Shown: positions 1 through 10,611 of the stretch, piece after piece
Position numbering within the stretch: the first letter of the stretch is position 1
How the letters are laid out: every line of letters begins with the position of its first letter
Assembly: GCA_002104935.1 (NCBI GenBank)
Contig: MCGT01000025.1
Span: 186,001 to 250,000 of the forward strand
Length of the DNA: 64,000 nucleotides
Source of the DNA: Hesseltinella vesiculosa
Lineage: Eukaryota; Mucoromycota; Mucoromycetes; Mucorales; Cunninghamellaceae
Direction of reading: 5' to 3'
The notes under the pieces: generated by a model
Database searches by the model: none
What the model saw: the letters and a program-made list of their open reading frames with translations, nothing else
Told to the model about the DNA's origin: nothing
Program-made: the position numbers and the translations under genes

Positions 1-38
1 TCTCTTTTCCTGCGACATTTGCAAACAAACCATGGATC

Positions 39-2250
39 ATGAGAATTGTCGAGCGATGTGTCGAAGTGTGCCATGGTGTGCCGTGGTGTGCCGTGATGTG
101 CCGTGGTGTGTCGAGCGATGTGCCGTGGTGTGTCGTGGTGTGTCGTGGTGTGCCGTGGTGTGTTGAAGTGTGCCGTGGTGTGTCGTGGTGTGCCGTGGTG
201 TGTCGAGCGATGTGCCGTGGTGTGTCGTGGTGTGTCGTGGTGTGCCGTGGTGTGTTGAAGTGTGCCGTGGTGTGCCGTGGTGTGTCTTGGTGTGCCGTGG
301 TGTGCCGTGGTGTGTCGAAGTGTGCCGTGGTGTGTCGAAGTGTGCCGTGGTGTGTTGAAGTGTGCCGTGGTGTGCCGTGGTGTGTCGAGCGATGTGCCGT
401 GGTGTGTCGAGCGATGTGCCGTGGTGTGTCGTGGTGTGTCGTGGTGTGTCGTGGTGTGCCGTGGTGTGTCGTGGTGTGCCGTGGTGTGTTGAAGTGTGCC
501 GTGGTGTGCCGTGGTGTGTCGAGCGATGTGCCGTGGTGTGTCGTGCGTGTGTCGTGGTGTGTTGAAGTGTGCCGTGGTGTGCCGTGGTGTGTCTTGGTGT
601 GCCGTGGTGTGCCGTGGTGTGCCGTGGTGTGCCGTGGTGTGTCGAAGTGTGCCGTGGTGTGTCGAAGTGTGCCGTGGTGTGTTGAAGTGTGCCGTGGTGT
701 GCCGTGGTGTGTCGAGCGATGTGCCGTGGTGTGTCGAGCGATGTGCCGTGGTGTGTTGAAGTGTGCCGTGGTGTGCCGTGGTGTGTCTTGGTGTGCCGTG
801 GTGTGCCGTGGTGTGCCGTGGTGTTGTCGTGGTGTGTCGTGGTGTGTCGAACGATGTGCCGTGGTGTGTTGAAGTGTGTCTTGGTGTGTTGAAGTGTGCC
901 GTGGTGTGCCGTGGTGTGTCGAAGTGTGCCGTGGTGTGTCGAAGTGTGCCGTGGTGTGTTGAAGTGTGCCGTGGTGTGCCGTGGTGTGTCGAGCGATGTG
1001 CCGTGGTGTGTCGAGCGATGTGCCGTGGTGTGTTGAAGTGTGCCGTGGTGTGCCGTGGTGTGTCTTGGTGTGCCGTGGTGTGCCGTGGTGTGCCGTGGTG
1101 TGCCGTGGTGTGTCGAAGTGTGCCGTGGTGTGTCGAAGTGTGCCGTGGTGTGTTGAAGTGTGCCGTGGTGTGCCGTGGTGTGTCGAGCGATGTGCCGTGG
1201 TGTGTCGAGCGATGTGCCGTGGTGTGTTGAAGTGTGCCGTGGTGTGCCGTGGTGTGTCTTGGTGTGCCGTGGTGTGCCGTGGTGTGCCGTGGTGTTGTCG
1301 TGGTGTGTCGTGGTGTGTCGAACGATGTGCCGTGGTGTGTTGAAGTGTGTCTTGGTGTGTTGAAGTGTGCCGTGGTGTGCCGTGGTGTGTCGAAGTGTGC
1401 CGTGGTGTGTCGAAGTGTGCCGTGGTGTGTTGAAGTGTGCCGTGGTGTGCCGTGGTGTGTCGAGCGATGTGCCGTGGTGTGTCGAGCGATGTGCCGTGGT
1501 GTGTTGAAGTGTGCCGTGGTGTGCCGTGGTGTGTCTTGGTGTGCCGTGGTGTGCCGTGGTGTGTCGTGGTGTGCCGTGGTGTGTCGTGGTGTGCCGTGGT
1601 GTGTCGAACGATGTGTCGTGGTGTGTTGAAGTGTGCCGTGGTGTGCCGTGGTGTGCCGTGGTGTGCCGTGGTGTGCCGTGGTGTGTCGAGCGATGTGCCG
1701 TGGTGTGTCGTGGTGTGTCGTGGTGTGTCGAGCGATGTGTCGTGGTGTGTTGAAGTGTGCCGTGGTGTGCCGTGGTGTGTCGAGCGATGTGCCGTGGTGT
1801 GTCGAACGATGTGCCGTGGTGTGTCGTGGTGTGCCGTGGTGTGTCGAAGTGTGCCGTGGTGTGTCGAAGTGTGCCGTGGTGTGTCGAAGTGTGTCGAAGT
1901 GTGCCGTGGTGTGCCGTGGTGTGTCGAGCGATGTGCCGTGGTGTGTCGAGCGATGTGCCGTGGTGTGTTGAAGTGTGCCGTGGTGTGCCGTGGTGTGCCG
2001 TGGTGTGTCGTGGTGTGTCGTGGTGTGTCGAAGTGTGCCGTGGTGTGCCGAGGTGTGTTGAAGTGTGCCGTGGTGTGCCGTGGTGTGTCGAGCGATGTGC
2101 CGTGGTGTGTCGTGGTGTGTCGTGGTGTGCCGTGGTGTGTTGAAGTGTGCCGTGGTGTGTCGAACGATGTGTCGTGGTGTGTTGAAGTGTGCCGTAGTGT
2201 GTCGTGGTGTGTCGAAGTGTGTCGAAGTGTGCTGTGGTGTGTCGAGGCAT
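39..2250. repeat. TG-rich minisatellite with higher-order structure
   Basis: The stretch is built almost wholly from 10-bp variants: TGTGCCGTGG, TGTGTCGTGG, TGTGTCGAAG and TGTGTTGAAG, plus a 12-bp variant TGTGTCGAGCGA. Variant order repeats at a larger scale: landmarks at 689, 763 and 966 recur at 1160, 1234 and 1437, a period of 471 bp with near-identical content. The unit contains no stop in several frames, so long His/Thr/Arg-rich or Cys/Val-rich reading frames open on both strands; these are artefacts of the repeat. The array ends abruptly at about 2250, beside a transposase gene. The position and TG-richness would suit a subtelomeric or pericentromeric satellite, but that is inference. 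Confidence 0.95.
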
Positions 2251-2343
2251 GCATTTTATAGAAAATTTTGTTTGGGTCATGTCAAATGTGGAATTTATGT
2301 TAATCGCCACATTATTAGCATTAGATAAAGCCATTAGCGGCTA

Positions 2344-3558
2344 TTACATGGGCTCTCTGTTTCGACATTTATCCCAACACCTGTTAGAATGCGAAACGAA
2401 GCCTTTGAAGTGACCTTTTTCTATACTTTTGCAAGCCTCCGTAATTCTTTTTGATAAAGTGTCTTCCTGCAAAAACCTATGGCGCTTCACCTTACTTTTC
2501 GCCACTGCCCAGAATTGCTCTATTGGGTTAAGCTCAGGGGAGTAAGTAGGAAGATACACACATTTATATCTTCGATACTCAATGTACTTCTTTATGTTTT
2601 CATGGGTGTGAATGGGCGCATTATCCATGACTATATAGTGACCTTTCATATGTGGATGCTTGTCCATTTCATCGAGAGTCATTTTTAAAAAACTAATGTA
2701 GTGACCCGTCACAGTTCCTGAACTAATATACCCATCAGCTTTTCTCTTCTTAGTAGGTCTCGGTTTTTTCACGCCAACTGTAATTAAACCTGATGCAGAG
2801 ATAGCTCCCAATATCGATGTTGTGTTTGCTCTCGTAGTAGGTCGGGTGACAATGGCACGCGTACCTTTTTTGGACCAAGCTCTTGAGCGTTTCATATTGA
2901 TATCAAAAGCTGACTCGTCAAGAAACACGCAATTCGTCAAAAAATTCATGTCAGTATTTTCCCATTTACGAACCCAATCATGCCTCTCTTCGATCTTTGC
3001 TGGGCTGTTTCTTTCGATAGAATGGAAGTCAGCTTTCTTCAAAGAAAGATTGCACTCACTTCTCATGAAATTATAAACCGTGCTACATGAAACTTCAAGA
3101 TCATTGAATCGATTCAACAGATGTTCTGTCACTTCAACAACAGCAGCAGAAGGATTAGCATCAACAAAGTTGATAACGGCAGCTTTATGCTCTTCGCTCA
3201 AGATACATTTACGACCAACCTGCTTACAAACCTCGAAAATACTATCAGGGCACGAGTTATATTGCTTAACCCATCTTTGAGCAGTTCGAATGTGAATGCC
3301 CAACTGCTTCGCTACAGCTGATGCGCTCATACACTTCTCAATCTTCAGATCAAAAAATCGAACCTTGTCCTGAACAGTATAGCGCACATAATCGCGCTTT
3401 ATGTTTGCATCCTTCATATGAATGTCTTCATCTTTTGGTTTTTCCAACAACATTGGGCAAGCTGATGAAGGCCCATTGGATGCTGCATGTTTTAAGTATT
3501 CACTATGAGTCGCAATCGCCTCAACAACAAATTCATCCTGATCAACAATATACTCCAT
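2344..3558 (-). CDS. Tc1/mariner-type (IS630 superfamily) DDE transposase, intact
   Basis: A single uninterrupted frame of 404 residues. After a ~60-residue leader come helix-turn-helix DNA-binding segments (around VRFFDLKIEKCMSASAVAKQ and an SEEHKAAVINF segment), then the catalytic core. The three acidic positions are visible: the Asp in VFLDESAFD, the Asp in VMDNAPIHTH, and the Glu in SPELNPIEQFW. There are 34 residues between the last two, i.e. DD34E as in Tc1. It would cut and rejoin DNA at TA targets. Length and motifs are complete, so the protein could be active. I could not find convincing terminal inverted repeats: the left flank runs into the minisatellite and the right flank has only a weak match around the CACATT at about 3598. 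Element borders are therefore undefined. Confidence 0.92.
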   Translation of the reverse strand: MEYIVDQDEFVVEAIATHSEYLKHAASNGPSSACPMLLEKPKDEDIHMKDANIKRDYVRYTVQDKVRFFDLKIEKCMSASAVAKQLGIHIRTAQRWVKQYNSCPDSIFEVCKQVGRKCILSEEHKAAVINFVDANPSAAVVEVTEHLLNRFNDLEVSCSTVYNFMRSECNLSLKKADFHSIERNSPAKIEERHDWVRKWENTDMNFLTNCVFLDESAFDINMKRSRAWSKKGTRAIVTRPTTRANTTSILGAISASGLITVGVKKPRPTKKRKADGYISSGTVTGHYISFLKMTLDEMDKHPHMKGHYIVMDNAPIHTHENIKKYIEYRRYKCVYLPTYSPELNPIEQFWAVAKSKVKRHRFLQEDTLSKRITEACKSIEKGHFKGFVSHSNRCWDKCRNREPM

Positions 3559-4147
3559 TGGCGTGTATACCGTTTCATTCTATACGAAGGGTAAAGTCAC
3601 ATTCACGTTCACTTCATTTCTTTTGCTTTTTCACCCTGTCGCCATCTCTCCAATGAGCCAAGGACAGACAAGGCAAAGACCCCAACTCACCTTTTCAGGA
3701 AACCCTTGTTTTCATTTACCTAATCCTTCCTACGCAGCTTGTCCCACCGTGATCTCTCATTTGGGAGATGCCTCAGCCAGTTGGCCGAGGCTGCTCCCCA
3801 AAGGCTTCATGCATTTGGCCAACCCAGCACTTGCCCAGCCTTGCCACGACCGTTCTCTTTGAATAGCTAGGGTGTCAGAACCGGAAAACAAGAAAAAGAA
3901 CGTCGGCCACGGTGCAGCGGGTGAAGGTGCCGAGCCGAGGCTGGTTTTCCTGCGTCCTTTTTCCCCAGGTCTGAGTGGGCGATGCTTGACTGCGCAAAAA
4001 AGCTGGATGGGATATGACAAGGGGGTTTTATTTGAACGGCATCGGCTGGCAAGAAGCTGAGGGCATGGATGAGACAAAAAGGCAGTTTGGTGGATTGGGA
4101 GGTTGTTAGAAAAACGGGGCGGCGATGAGAGGGTAAACGGGGGGGAT
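3559..4147. other. Intergenic, no gene seen
   Basis: Between the transposase start and the COA3 stop. Reading frames exist on both strands but are Pro/Ser-rich or Lys-rich, without family motifs or splice structure. The right flank of the transposon must lie here, but no clear inverted repeat or TA duplication was recognised. Confidence 0.5.
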
Positions 4148-4466
4148 CTATTTTTGTTGGGCTTGTTGCTGTTCTTGAGCCTTTTTTCGTTCTTGGACGG
4201 TGATGTCCTGGACACCTGGCAGCTGACTGGGTAAAGGCACATCGCTGAAGTCGTCTTGCTTGACAGCGAACATGGAATAGGCATCTAACCTTCATGGTGA
4301 GTCTTTCAATAATAAAAGCTGACGAAGACTTACAAACGCTGCAGGTGAATGCAAGCAAACCACCCAAGGTTAACATGTTGCGCATGGCAAAAGGTTTTCT
4401 TGTACGCTGCAGAGCAGGAGTAAAGCCATAGCCTTTGGGTTGAGAATAAGGACGATCACGGACCAT
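4148..4466 (-). CDS. COA3: Cytochrome c oxidase assembly factor 3 (COA3 family)
   Basis: Two exons: 4466-4334 and 4284-4148, with a 49-nt GTAAGT...TTAG intron. The product is 89 residues. The first half ends in a single hydrophobic segment (NMLTLGGLLAFTCSVYAYSM), followed directly by AVKQDDFSDVPLP, the signature of fungal COA3/Cox25. A Gln/Lys-rich tail ends at a TAG. COA3 is a small inner mitochondrial membrane protein that binds newly made Cox1 with Cox14 and links Cox1 translation to complex IV assembly. The intron splits the signature, which is why no single frame shows it. It is divergent from the nucleoporin gene with 173 bp between the starts. Length and topology fit the family. Confidence 0.9.
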
Positions 4467-4639
4467 AATGAGTTGCAAGGGGAGAAAGAAACAAGAAACG
4501 CAGTGGCTTTTTAAAGGGCGGCAAGGAAAAAAAAATGAAAGACCCAAAAATGAGCGCGTTCAGCAGCTCAAAAAAAGGGCTTTCTTCTGTTATTTTTTTT
4601 TCTTCCCTATCTTTTTTTTTTTTTTCGTTTATTCTTTGC
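4467..4639. promoter_or_regulatory. Short divergent promoter region COA3 / NUP54
   Basis: Only 173 bp separate the two start codons. It holds several A and T homopolymers (A8 near 4530, T13 near 4613) and no obvious TATA box. Both 5' leaders and both promoters must fit here, so coupled expression is possible. Confidence 0.5.
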
Positions 4640-6219
4640 ATGGCATTTAACTTTAGACCATCGGCTGCTCCAACAACAAGTGGATTTGGTGCGGCAGCTC
4701 CAGCAACAGGTGGATTTGGTACAACGGCTCCAGCAGCAGGAGGATTTGGTTCAGCTGCTCCAGTGATGGGTGGATTAGGTACGACGGCGCCAGCAACAGG
4801 TGGATTTGGTGCAGCTCCAGCGACAGGCGGTTTTGGTTCGGCAGCTCCAGCAACAGCCGGTTTTGGTGCGGCAGCTCCAGCAGCAGCAAGTGGATTTGGT
4901 GCAGCGGCTCCTGCAATGGGTGGATTTGGTTCAGCAGCTCCAGCGATGGGTGGATTGGGTACGACAGCCCCAGCAACAGGTGGTTTTGGCATGGCAGCTC
5001 CAGCGACAGGTGGATTTGGTGCGGCAGCTCCAGCAGCGGGTGGTTTTGGAGCAGCAGCCAAACCATCTGGCTTTTCCTTTGGCACATCGACATCACAACC
5101 GGCTAGCATGTTTGGCACCGCGACTGCACCTGCCACGACATCTTTGTTTGGCAAACCTGCCGCTTCACACAACATCTCTTTGCCGCATTGTAATCAACCA
5201 TCCGCTTTTGTTCATCACTCACCGTTTATTTTCATTGAATCATTTAGTCCAAGACAGCCAGTCACGAGATAAAATGATTTATAACCTGCTGGTGCAGCGA
5301 CATGAACAAGACCGGCAGCAAGGGCTTTCGCGAACGGACCTGCGAGCTGAAAACGTCTGGCAATCGTTAGCGCTGATGACGTCCTGGTGGGATCCCCAGT
5401 CGCCCAACTGCAAGTTCAAGACCTACTTTTACAACAAGGTGCCACCTCAGGAAGTGCCGTTGTATCAGCGTCCTGCTGATCAAGATGCCAAAGCATGGCA
5501 AGAAGCACAAAAGAAAAACCCGGACCCCACCTGGTAAAAAAAAACACTTTAGAAAAAAACGGCGACTGACACGTCTTAAAGTCTTGTGCCAACGTTGGCC
5601 GTTGGCTTCACCGATCTGCAGAAACGCATGGATGCTCAAAATGTGCAATCACAAGCATACGATAACAAGCTCCAGGAGATCCGCACCAAGCTCGAGAAAA
5701 TGCAGCAACACAGCACCGTCGATAGCGCAGACAAATTCAAGCGAGCAACAGAGAAACAGCGAGTGCTGGTCCAACGTGTGATCCAAGTAAGACTGGCGGG
5801 TACCAGACACAGCATTCACCCTCCTCTCTCTTTGATAGGTCCTCAAGTATACCCAAGTACTTCAACAACGTGGCCTGTCCATTACGCAAGAAGAAGAGGA
5901 TATGCGTTCAGCCTATGAAGGTCTCTATGAAGAATTGGCTCGCTCAGAACAATTCGGTGGAACGCTTGGTGAGAAATGGTCGCAGCTGCAGCTCATCAAG
6001 GAATCGGGGCGGGTGGGCACTTCTGAATTGGAACGAGAGTTGATCAATACTGACCGCCAAGCGGAAGTAGCAAAGGTAAACTTCAAGAAAAGCTGCCGCC
6101 CAGGACTCACCTGTCTTTGTTAGATGCTGGATGAAAAACAACGAGGTATTCAACAAATCATGCAAGTACTACAACAAGATGCCAAAGATATCAAAGAGCT
6201 GTCGAGTCGCCTCCGATGA
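4640..6219 (+). CDS. NUP57: FG nucleoporin Nup54/Nup57
   Basis: Five exons: 4640-5189, 5248-5533, 5582-5786, 5839-6075 and 6124-6219, all in phase, giving 457 residues. Residues ~10-145 are a run of imperfect GGFGAAAPA-type repeats, the disordered FG domain of the nuclear pore central channel. After that come a Nup54-type segment (WWDPQSPNCKFKTYFYNKVP, then NPDPTCLVPTLAVGFTDLQK) and C-terminal coiled-coil helices rich in Gln/Glu/Lys. This arrangement is that of Nup54 (animals) / Nup57 (yeast), a member of the Nup62-Nsp1 channel trimer. I chose the ATG at 4640 because the upstream in-frame ATG at 4535 adds only a T-rich, Phe-rich leader. The FG repeats are coded by Ala/Pro/Gly-rich near-identical units and could vary in copy number. 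Confidence 0.93.
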
Positions 6220-6381
6220 AGACGCATCTCAGCACAAGCCATCCTACTCATTTGACACCTCCAAGCACGCTTCTTTTTTTTTTTTTTTTTTTTGCAACCA
6301 TGATTTAATTTGATCCTCGGCAACCATTCTAAAATAAACTTTTTCTAACGCAAAAAAAAAAAAAAGGAGGGGGGACAGCGT

Positions 6382-6767
6382 CTATTTGCCTAAACGCTTT
6401 CGCAGGGCACGGGTACGCTTTCGTAGTTTCTTGTGTTTGTGCTTGTTCATTTTTAATCGACGTTTTCGTAGGGTGCTGGTCAATTCCATGGCTTCGGGTT
6501 GAGGAGCAGCTGGGGCCACAAAAGGTCGTAGGGTGGCCAAATGTTCAGCCAGCTGGGTGGTGACCGAGGTAGGATCTAAAACAAGCGAGGTCAGTAACGG
6601 TCTGACCAAAGCCGATTGTGTTTACATTGTGGGTTGGACAAGGGTGGGGGAATCATGGTCGACGTCGACGAGGGAGTGACCGAGGCCCAGCGTTTTGTCA
6701 AGGGCATTTGTGGTTTGGCCAGTTTGATGGATTGAGCCACCACCCGTTGCATCGATGATCGAAACAT
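6382..6767 (-). CDS. COX24: Mitochondrial small ribosomal subunit protein mS38 (Cox24/AURKAIP1 family)
   Basis: Two exons, 6767-6626 and 6575-6382, with a 50-nt intron; 111 residues. The N-terminus (MFRSSMQRVVAQSIKLAKPQ) is basic and non-acidic like a mitochondrial presequence. The C-terminal ~33 residues are an extremely basic helix (STLRKRRLKMNKHKHKKLRK and on to RLGK), which is the conserved DUF1713 signature. In yeast the family member Cox24 is a small-subunit mitoribosome component needed for COX1 mRNA processing and translation; the human member is AURKAIP1. The middle (Ser/Thr/Pro-rich) is poorly conserved, as usual. Another mitochondrial gene (COA3) lies 2 kb away, but nothing suggests a cluster. 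Confidence 0.9.
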
Positions 6768-7336
6768 GATCAAAAACAAGAAAAATGGTAAGGGGAGAAG
6801 AGGAAGAAAAAAAAAAAAAAATAGGGCGGAGAAAGGTTCAGCAATAGCAAACCGAGGCAGCAAAAAAAAAAAAAAAAAGAACGAGCTTCAGTGGCTGGGT
6901 GGTTTTTTTTTTTTTCCCTCCTTCAAGCACACTTCCTTACACATCATCAAGAACACGGTTCTTCACAAGAGATGGATGATGTAGCCATAGATAAAGCGCT
7001 GGGCCTGTGTAACCCAGTCATGCGATGCGTGGGTCTTTTTTTTTTTATTGACACTTGTCATGGGCACACGAGAGAAACCACGAGTGAAGAGCAGGCTTGT
7101 GAGGGCTGGAGTTGCATAGGGAACACAATGAAAAGAGTGAAGAGGCTCTCCTATGGTGCACCAGTATGCTTTTCTCTTCTGTTTTTGCCCACGGGCAAAA
7201 AATAAGCCCCCCTCCAGCGGAAGTGAGGCGGCGGTCACAATTCCCGCCTGCCATGAACGAGCCAAAAAAAGGGATCCACCAAAAAAAGAAAAAGCAAAGC
7301 TTTTCTTTCTTTCTTTATCGATTCTCCTTTGAAAAG
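6768..7336. other. Intergenic region between divergent mS38 and eIF4E
   Basis: 569 bp with many A and T runs (A14 near 6808, A15 near 6864, T13 near 6902). Reading frames are short and lack family motifs. It must hold both promoters. No TATA box stands out. Confidence 0.5.
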
Positions 7337-8186
7337 ATGACGGATCAGACAGCTGTAGAACCCACCATCGTACAAACACCTGTTGATACCACCCCTGTGG
7401 AAGAAAATACCACTGAACGCAAAGAAAACAAGGACATCACCGTCTTTGATGATCCAATCAATTATAACGTCACTCATCCTTTTCAGCACAAATGGACTCT
7501 CTGGTTCGATAATCCCGGCAAAAAGGCAAACTTACAATCTTGGGGTCAACACTTGAAAGAAGTTGTCTCTGTCGATACTGTTGAAGAGTTCTGGGGGTAA
7601 CCAAAAGAAGAGACGCTTTCATCCAGTTTGACTCATCGGTCTTTTTTTTTTTTTTTTTTTTTTTGATGACAGCGTCTACAACAATGTCGTCAAGGTGGAT
7701 CGACTCGATATCAGCTCCAATTATCACTTGTTTAAGCAAGGCGTTCGACCCGAATGGGAAGATTCTGCCAATGCCAACGGTGGTAAATTCAGCATTCAAT
7801 TCCCCCGTAACCGAACAGCAGAAGCCATCAACGACTATTGGCTCCAAACCGTAAATGCCCTCTTTCTCTACTGCTTTATTTAACGCCATTTCTGTAGATG
7901 TTGGCTATGGTGGGTGAACAATTCCATGCTGAAGATGAAATCTGTGGTGCCGTCGTGTCTGTTCGAAAGGTGTTTTTCAGAATCGCCTTGTGGATCAAGA
8001 GTTCTGATGATATGACCAAGATTCAAACCATTGGGTAAAATCGAACCGCCCTACCTTTGTTTTTGATGGCTTACCTTTTCTTTTTATAGCCAACAATTAA
8101 AGGATTTCCTAAAGGTCCCACCTAACATTGCTGTTGAATTTGCTCCTCATGGTGACGGCAAGGGCCAATCTCGTATGACCATTTAA
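7337..8186 (+). CDS. CDC33: Translation initiation factor eIF4E (mRNA cap-binding)
   Basis: Four exons: 7337-7596, 7673-7850, 7898-8034 and 8090-8186; 223 residues, the usual length. The core begins HPFQHKWTLWFDNP. Cap-sandwich tryptophans are visible in LQSWGQHL and RPEWED (the latter with the cap-binding Glu). VYNNVVKVDRLDISSNYHLF and the AVVSVRK segment match the family. It binds the 7-methylguanosine cap and eIF4G to start translation. Two small departures: GGKF where most members have GGKW, and VRKVFFRIALW where most have a shorter charged loop. The first intron contains a T run of about 20 just before its acceptor. The acidic N-terminal ~45 residues are family-typical disorder. Confidence 0.95.
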
Positions 8187-8520
8187 GAAAAAAAAAAAAA
8201 AAGACCACCATCCCTTCCCTTTTCCCTCGATTTTTTTTTTTTTTACATCTCATCCTGTAGTTTCCCTTTGATGCACATAGTCCTTTCTCCTTCCATTCGT
8301 GTCATAATAAAAATTGAAGCAAATCATGAATCTCTGTACGCTTTGGCCCAGGGGCAACGCTTGTGTCCCGTGATCAATCACCCCGCCGCTAAAGTGTCAT
8401 GCAGCCAAAACTCCCCCTTTTTGTCAGAAAACCCATTCCTTTTCTTTACTTTACTTTTTTTTTTTTTTTTTAACTATCATTCCCTACCTAGCTCTTTTTA
8501 TTTTACCCCTTTCGCTTTTT
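8187..8520. other. Intergenic, AT-rich
   Basis: Contains A14, T12 and T17 runs and a C/T-rich stretch just before the next open frame. It probably holds the 3' end of eIF4E and a promoter for the locus to the right. No gene seen. Confidence 0.5.
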
Positions 8521-10611
8521 ATGGATGGCCGCTGGAAAAAAGAAAATAGCCAACTACACATCGCTCGCTGTCTTTAACGATCCCGCCAACCACTGCCCAG
8601 CTCCTTTCCACCTCCAGCAGCTCGAGTTCTCCCGCTCCCTCCAGTACGTCTTCCCATGGCCATGGAACAGGACATCCCCATTCACCCAGCCATGGACAGC
8701 AGAACCAAGGCCAACATGGATAACATCATGGCTACTCTCCCTCGCACGTCTCATTTGCCTTCCCCTCCCAACCAAAAGGCGAATGACCATTCTGGCCATC
8801 CACCGTCTCCCTTTCAAGCCAACGAGCCTTTCATCCTCACCCCAGTGATGTCTCCTCAAGACATTGTCATCGGCCCGTCGAGTCCCTTTCTCTGTCGCGC
8901 ACCCGCTTCCGAAGTGCCTCGCATGGAACCCTGACCGCCAGCTCTTCCGTCCGCAGCGCCGGACGCCAATCCACTCAATCCACCCTTGTCTGCCATACCG
9001 TCCGAAGTGAGCCGATGGATCTTGGACCACGGCATGTCGGCGAGGAGACAACAATGCGCCCAGCTCGGTGTCACATGCCTACCGTGCTACCTACGGCTTC
9101 CTTGGTCACCTGCAACAGACGTCCTTGAATAACTACTACAGCACCATGGATCCCATGCTCCCTGTCTTGCCAATGGCCATTGTTCAACAACAACTGTTCC
9201 ACACACCTGTCGACCGTCGCTGCCCACCCGTGTCGTCGTCCGACCGGATCTGTCCTCTTTTTTTTTTGCTGCTGTCTTTGCGCGGGCCGACCACTTCCAC
9301 ACCAGCGCCTCCGACAGTCTTGGAACTCGACTCACGCCGCCATCGCTCACGCTGCTCAAGCAAGCCATGTTCTTGCAAGCCGCCTTGCTGGTAGAAAACG
9401 ACGCGATCCTCTCACTGTTGCGCCGCCTCGAATCGCACGAAATGCCTCGGCTCTGGCTGTGTACCTTTCTTTTGGCGATGGTCATGATCGTTCAGTTGTT
9501 GAATGCCTCTCGCCAACGAGAAGATCGTGTGATCGCTCAGGATTTCATCAAGCTAGCATCGCCTTTGGCCTTTTCTTGCCCAGCTTCAAGTCCGCACCTT
9601 GTGCCATCTCTCTCTGGTGGACCATCAGCTTCATCACCAATTTAGCATTGCCTGCACCTTCTCTATCGAAGACTCGTGCGTGGGAAAAAAAAAAGCAGCC
9701 ATTGATTTTTTAAAATTTTAAGCTGGCAACAGAAGTTGCTGATGCTACCTGAAGATGATGCTTATTCCAAAAAATGGCTCAAAGATGTCCCTTGTTTCCT
9801 CCATCTCACAAGAACTCAGTGCTGTCTTACCAGCTGGACTTACCCAGCTGCTGGGGTAAAAAGAAGCCAAAGAGGCCGTTTCGGAGCTGACGTTTTTGAA
9901 CATCACTAGAGCCGATGCAGCTTGGGTCAAAAGACACTGCAGCAGCAAGCTGTCGACAACACCTCGATGCCGCAAATGCTTCAAGCCTGGCTTACTCTGG
10001 GCTTGGTGATGCTGCTCCACCAAAACCACCTGACTCGATCGAGACTGGTTGGCATCCATCTAGACAATCGATCGTGCGCGACAATGCTGGCGGCGGCAAG
10101 TCACCTGATCCGCCTCGCTGGCTGCCTGACAGACAACCAACGTGAGCAATGGATGACGACATGTCCCTCTGTCAGCTATTGCCTGCTCCTTACCCTTCGT
10201 GCCTTGCTGACCATCTGGAACCAATTGGATGCGCCAACAGCTGCCCCAGCCTCGTCCACCGTGCAACTGCCACCCAGGCCAGACCCGACCGATCCCAGGG
10301 CTGTCGACGACCAGCGCATGGCCAAGTGTGAGGCTCTTTTCGAAGATGGCTATCGACTCTGCTTGCGTCTTGGCCACCAAGGCTGGTTCATAGTCACTAC
10401 TCTCAACGACATGCTAGACCAATACCACGTCTACACTTATTCCAGGTGCCTCTCTTCTGCTCTATTCCCAGAGGCACCACCCCACCCATCCTCGCCGTTG
10501 CCTTCGGACTGTCCCTTGTACAAAGACGACACTATCGATCCTGTGCTGATGGACGGACCTTTGGAAGATGACCAGCCCGACGCTCGAACCTTTTTTTATT
10601 CCACTGGATGA
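8521..10611 (+). pseudogene. Fungal-specific transcription factor domain protein, reading frame broken
   Basis: Pieces of the fungal transcription factor middle homology region can be read in order, but in different frames. They are NNYYSTMDPMLPVLPMAIVQ near 9130 (frame 2); PDLSSFFFAAVFARADHF, MFLQAALLVENDAILSLL and DRVIAQDFIKLA (frame 1); ASIAFGLFLPSFK then CAISLWWTISFITNLALP (frame 3, near 9560-9650); and MLQAWLTLGLVMLLHQNHL to 10611 (frame 1). Two of these changes, near 9205-9235 and at ~9557, have no room for an intron, so at least two indels are needed. Two plausible introns occur further on (donors GTGCGT ~9678 and GTAAAA ~9857). No Zn2Cys6 cluster was found at the N-terminus. It could be a decayed regulator gene or an intact gene carrying sequence errors. 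The start is uncertain (ATG at 8521, 8525 or 8656). Confidence 0.5.

Noticed and set aside
37..2334. 765-codon minus-strand frame rich in His/Thr/Arg, and many Cys/Val-rich plus-strand frames
   Set aside because: They follow from a stop-free 10-bp repeat unit that cycles through all frames; there is no start context, domain or splice structure.
2262..3640. Possible inverted repeats around the transposase (CACATT-containing segments)
   Set aside because: Only about ten scattered matches in 17 positions, no TA duplication; not better than chance in AT-rich flanks.
3757..4547. Overlapping minus-strand frames of 175-226 codons around COA3
   Set aside because: They overlap the spliced COA3 gene; the parts outside its two exons have no family signal and only read through its intron or past its stop.
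4456..5175. Pro/Ala-rich 239-codon minus-strand frame
   Set aside because: It is the antisense of the FG repeats of NUP54; repeat periodicity in codons keeps all frames open.
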